Of a DNA stretch of 64,000 bases, positions 63,595 to 64,000 are shown one piece after another. The notes below the pieces were generated by a model that saw nothing but the letters and a program-made list of their open reading frames with translations, was not told where the DNA came from and did no database searches. The position numbers and the translations under genes are program-made. Each line of letters begins with the position of its first letter. Within the stretch, counting starts at the first letter, position 1. Source of the DNA: Blautia sp. SC05B48 (GTDB taxonomy: Bacteria > Bacillota > Clostridia > Lachnospirales > Lachnospiraceae); the NCBI RefSeq assembly GCF_005848555.1, contig NZ_CP040518.1, positions 2,293,001-2,357,000 of the forward strand. Reading direction: 5' to 3'.

Positions 63595-64000
63595 ATGAAA
63601 AATAAAGAATTCAAAAAAGGTATAGCCATTGGAGTGGCAGCAACGCTGGTTGTGACAGGCGCTGTTTTTACCAGCTATCAGAAAGTACTGTTTCCGAAAG
63701 GCAATGCGCTTTCCGATGTGAAAACGGTTCAGAAGCTGAATTACCTGGAAGAACTGATCGATGAAGAATATCTGGATGAAAAAGACGAAAGCAGCCTGCG
63801 TGAGGGGCTTTATGCTGGCCTGCTTGCCGGCCTGAAGGATCCGTACTCCACCTATTACACAGCAGAACAGTATAAAGAGCTGAATACTTCCAATGAAGGC
63901 TCCTACGTAGGGATCGGTGCCGTTCTTCAGAAGGATGACACCGGAGGGGCAAAGATCATACAGCTTTATGAGGGTGGTCCTGGAGAACAGGCAGGACTGA
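63595..64000 (+). CDS. C-terminal processing peptidase, S41 family (cut by window edge)
   Basis: The first 135 residues of an exported protease. A short basic start and a hydrophobic helix (GIAIGVAATLVVTGAVFTSY; signal or anchor) are followed by the N-terminal helical part (LEELIDEEYLDEKDESSLREG, key residues), the S41 signature GLKDPYSTYY and the beginning of a PDZ domain (GIGAVLQ). The Ser-Lys catalytic domain lies beyond the window. CtpA/CtpB proteins often follow ftsEX and act in wall hydrolase or sporulation control. AAAGGA precedes the ATG. Confidence 0.9.
   Translation, partial: MKNKEFKKGIAIGVAATLVVTGAVFTSYQKVLFPKGNALSDVKTVQKLNYLEELIDEEYLDEKDESSLREGLYAGLLAGLKDPYSTYYTAEQYKELNTSNEGSYVGIGAVLQKDDTGGAKIIQLYEGGPGEQAGL

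Overview
The window looks like a chromosomal segment of an anaerobic, endospore-forming Firmicute of the family Lachnospiraceae, probably Blautia-like. This is inferred from a complete spoVA operon, WhiA, MurT/GatD, type III glutamine synthetase, a single-chain PurL, a membrane pyrophosphatase, the low-to-moderate GC content and strong GGAGG ribosome binding sites. Nearly all of it is core genome. I see no transposase, integrase, CRISPR array or rRNA.

Layout. Positions 1-7.7 kb hold a cut-off secreted protein (minus strand), an RmlD-type reductase with a dicarboxylate/amino-acid symporter, a LysR regulator divergent from a siroheme/4Fe-4S reductase, and a K+-dependent membrane pyrophosphatase. 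At 7.8-10.8 kb lies a spoVA operon in the order AB-AC-AD-AE-AA behind a sigma-G-like promoter. At 10.9-16.3 kb are tcdA, murB, rapZ, whiA, a Crh-like HPr with Glu at position 15, and a degenerate SipW-like membrane protein. At 16.3-29.1 kb the S10 and spc ribosomal operons run from rpsJ to infA (including secY, adk and map), with a structured leader. At 29.1-32.6 kb a block of three minus-strand genes (NSS transporter, GntR/UTRA regulator, DUF1275 protein) separates infA from rpmJ. At 32.7-36.4 kb the rest of the operon follows (rpmJ, rpsM, rpsK, rpsD, rpoA, rplQ) from its own promoter, with a 307-base structured gap between rpmJ and rpsM.

At 36.5-44.9 kb are a LytTR regulator lacking its phospho-acceptor Asp, a GDPD-like protein, murT/gatD, a WYL-type regulator without a clear WYL core, an orphan sugar-binding lipoprotein, xpt, and a small cluster with a His-rich CsoR and an Mrp ATPase. 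At 45-56.6 kb are a LysR regulator, purL, a tandemly duplicated tRNA-Val/tRNA-Met pair, a lipid kinase, glnN and a MoxR/VWA pair. At 56.8-64 kb are an OPT transporter coupled to a PqqD-like protein, a YitT protein, a PucR/CdaR-type regulator, ftsE/ftsX, and the start of a ctpA-type protease cut by the window edge.

The genes form coherent modules: translation, secretion and transcription (rpsJ to rplQ); cell wall (murB, murT/gatD, ftsEX and a Ctp protease); sporulation and germination (spoVA); and nitrogen and purine metabolism (glnN, purL, xpt). The most interesting unexplained items are the structured RNAs in the ribosomal operons, the interruption of the spc/alpha operon, the Crh-like protein with Glu15, the SipW-like pseudoenzyme, the OPT-PqqD couple and the His-rich CsoR cluster.
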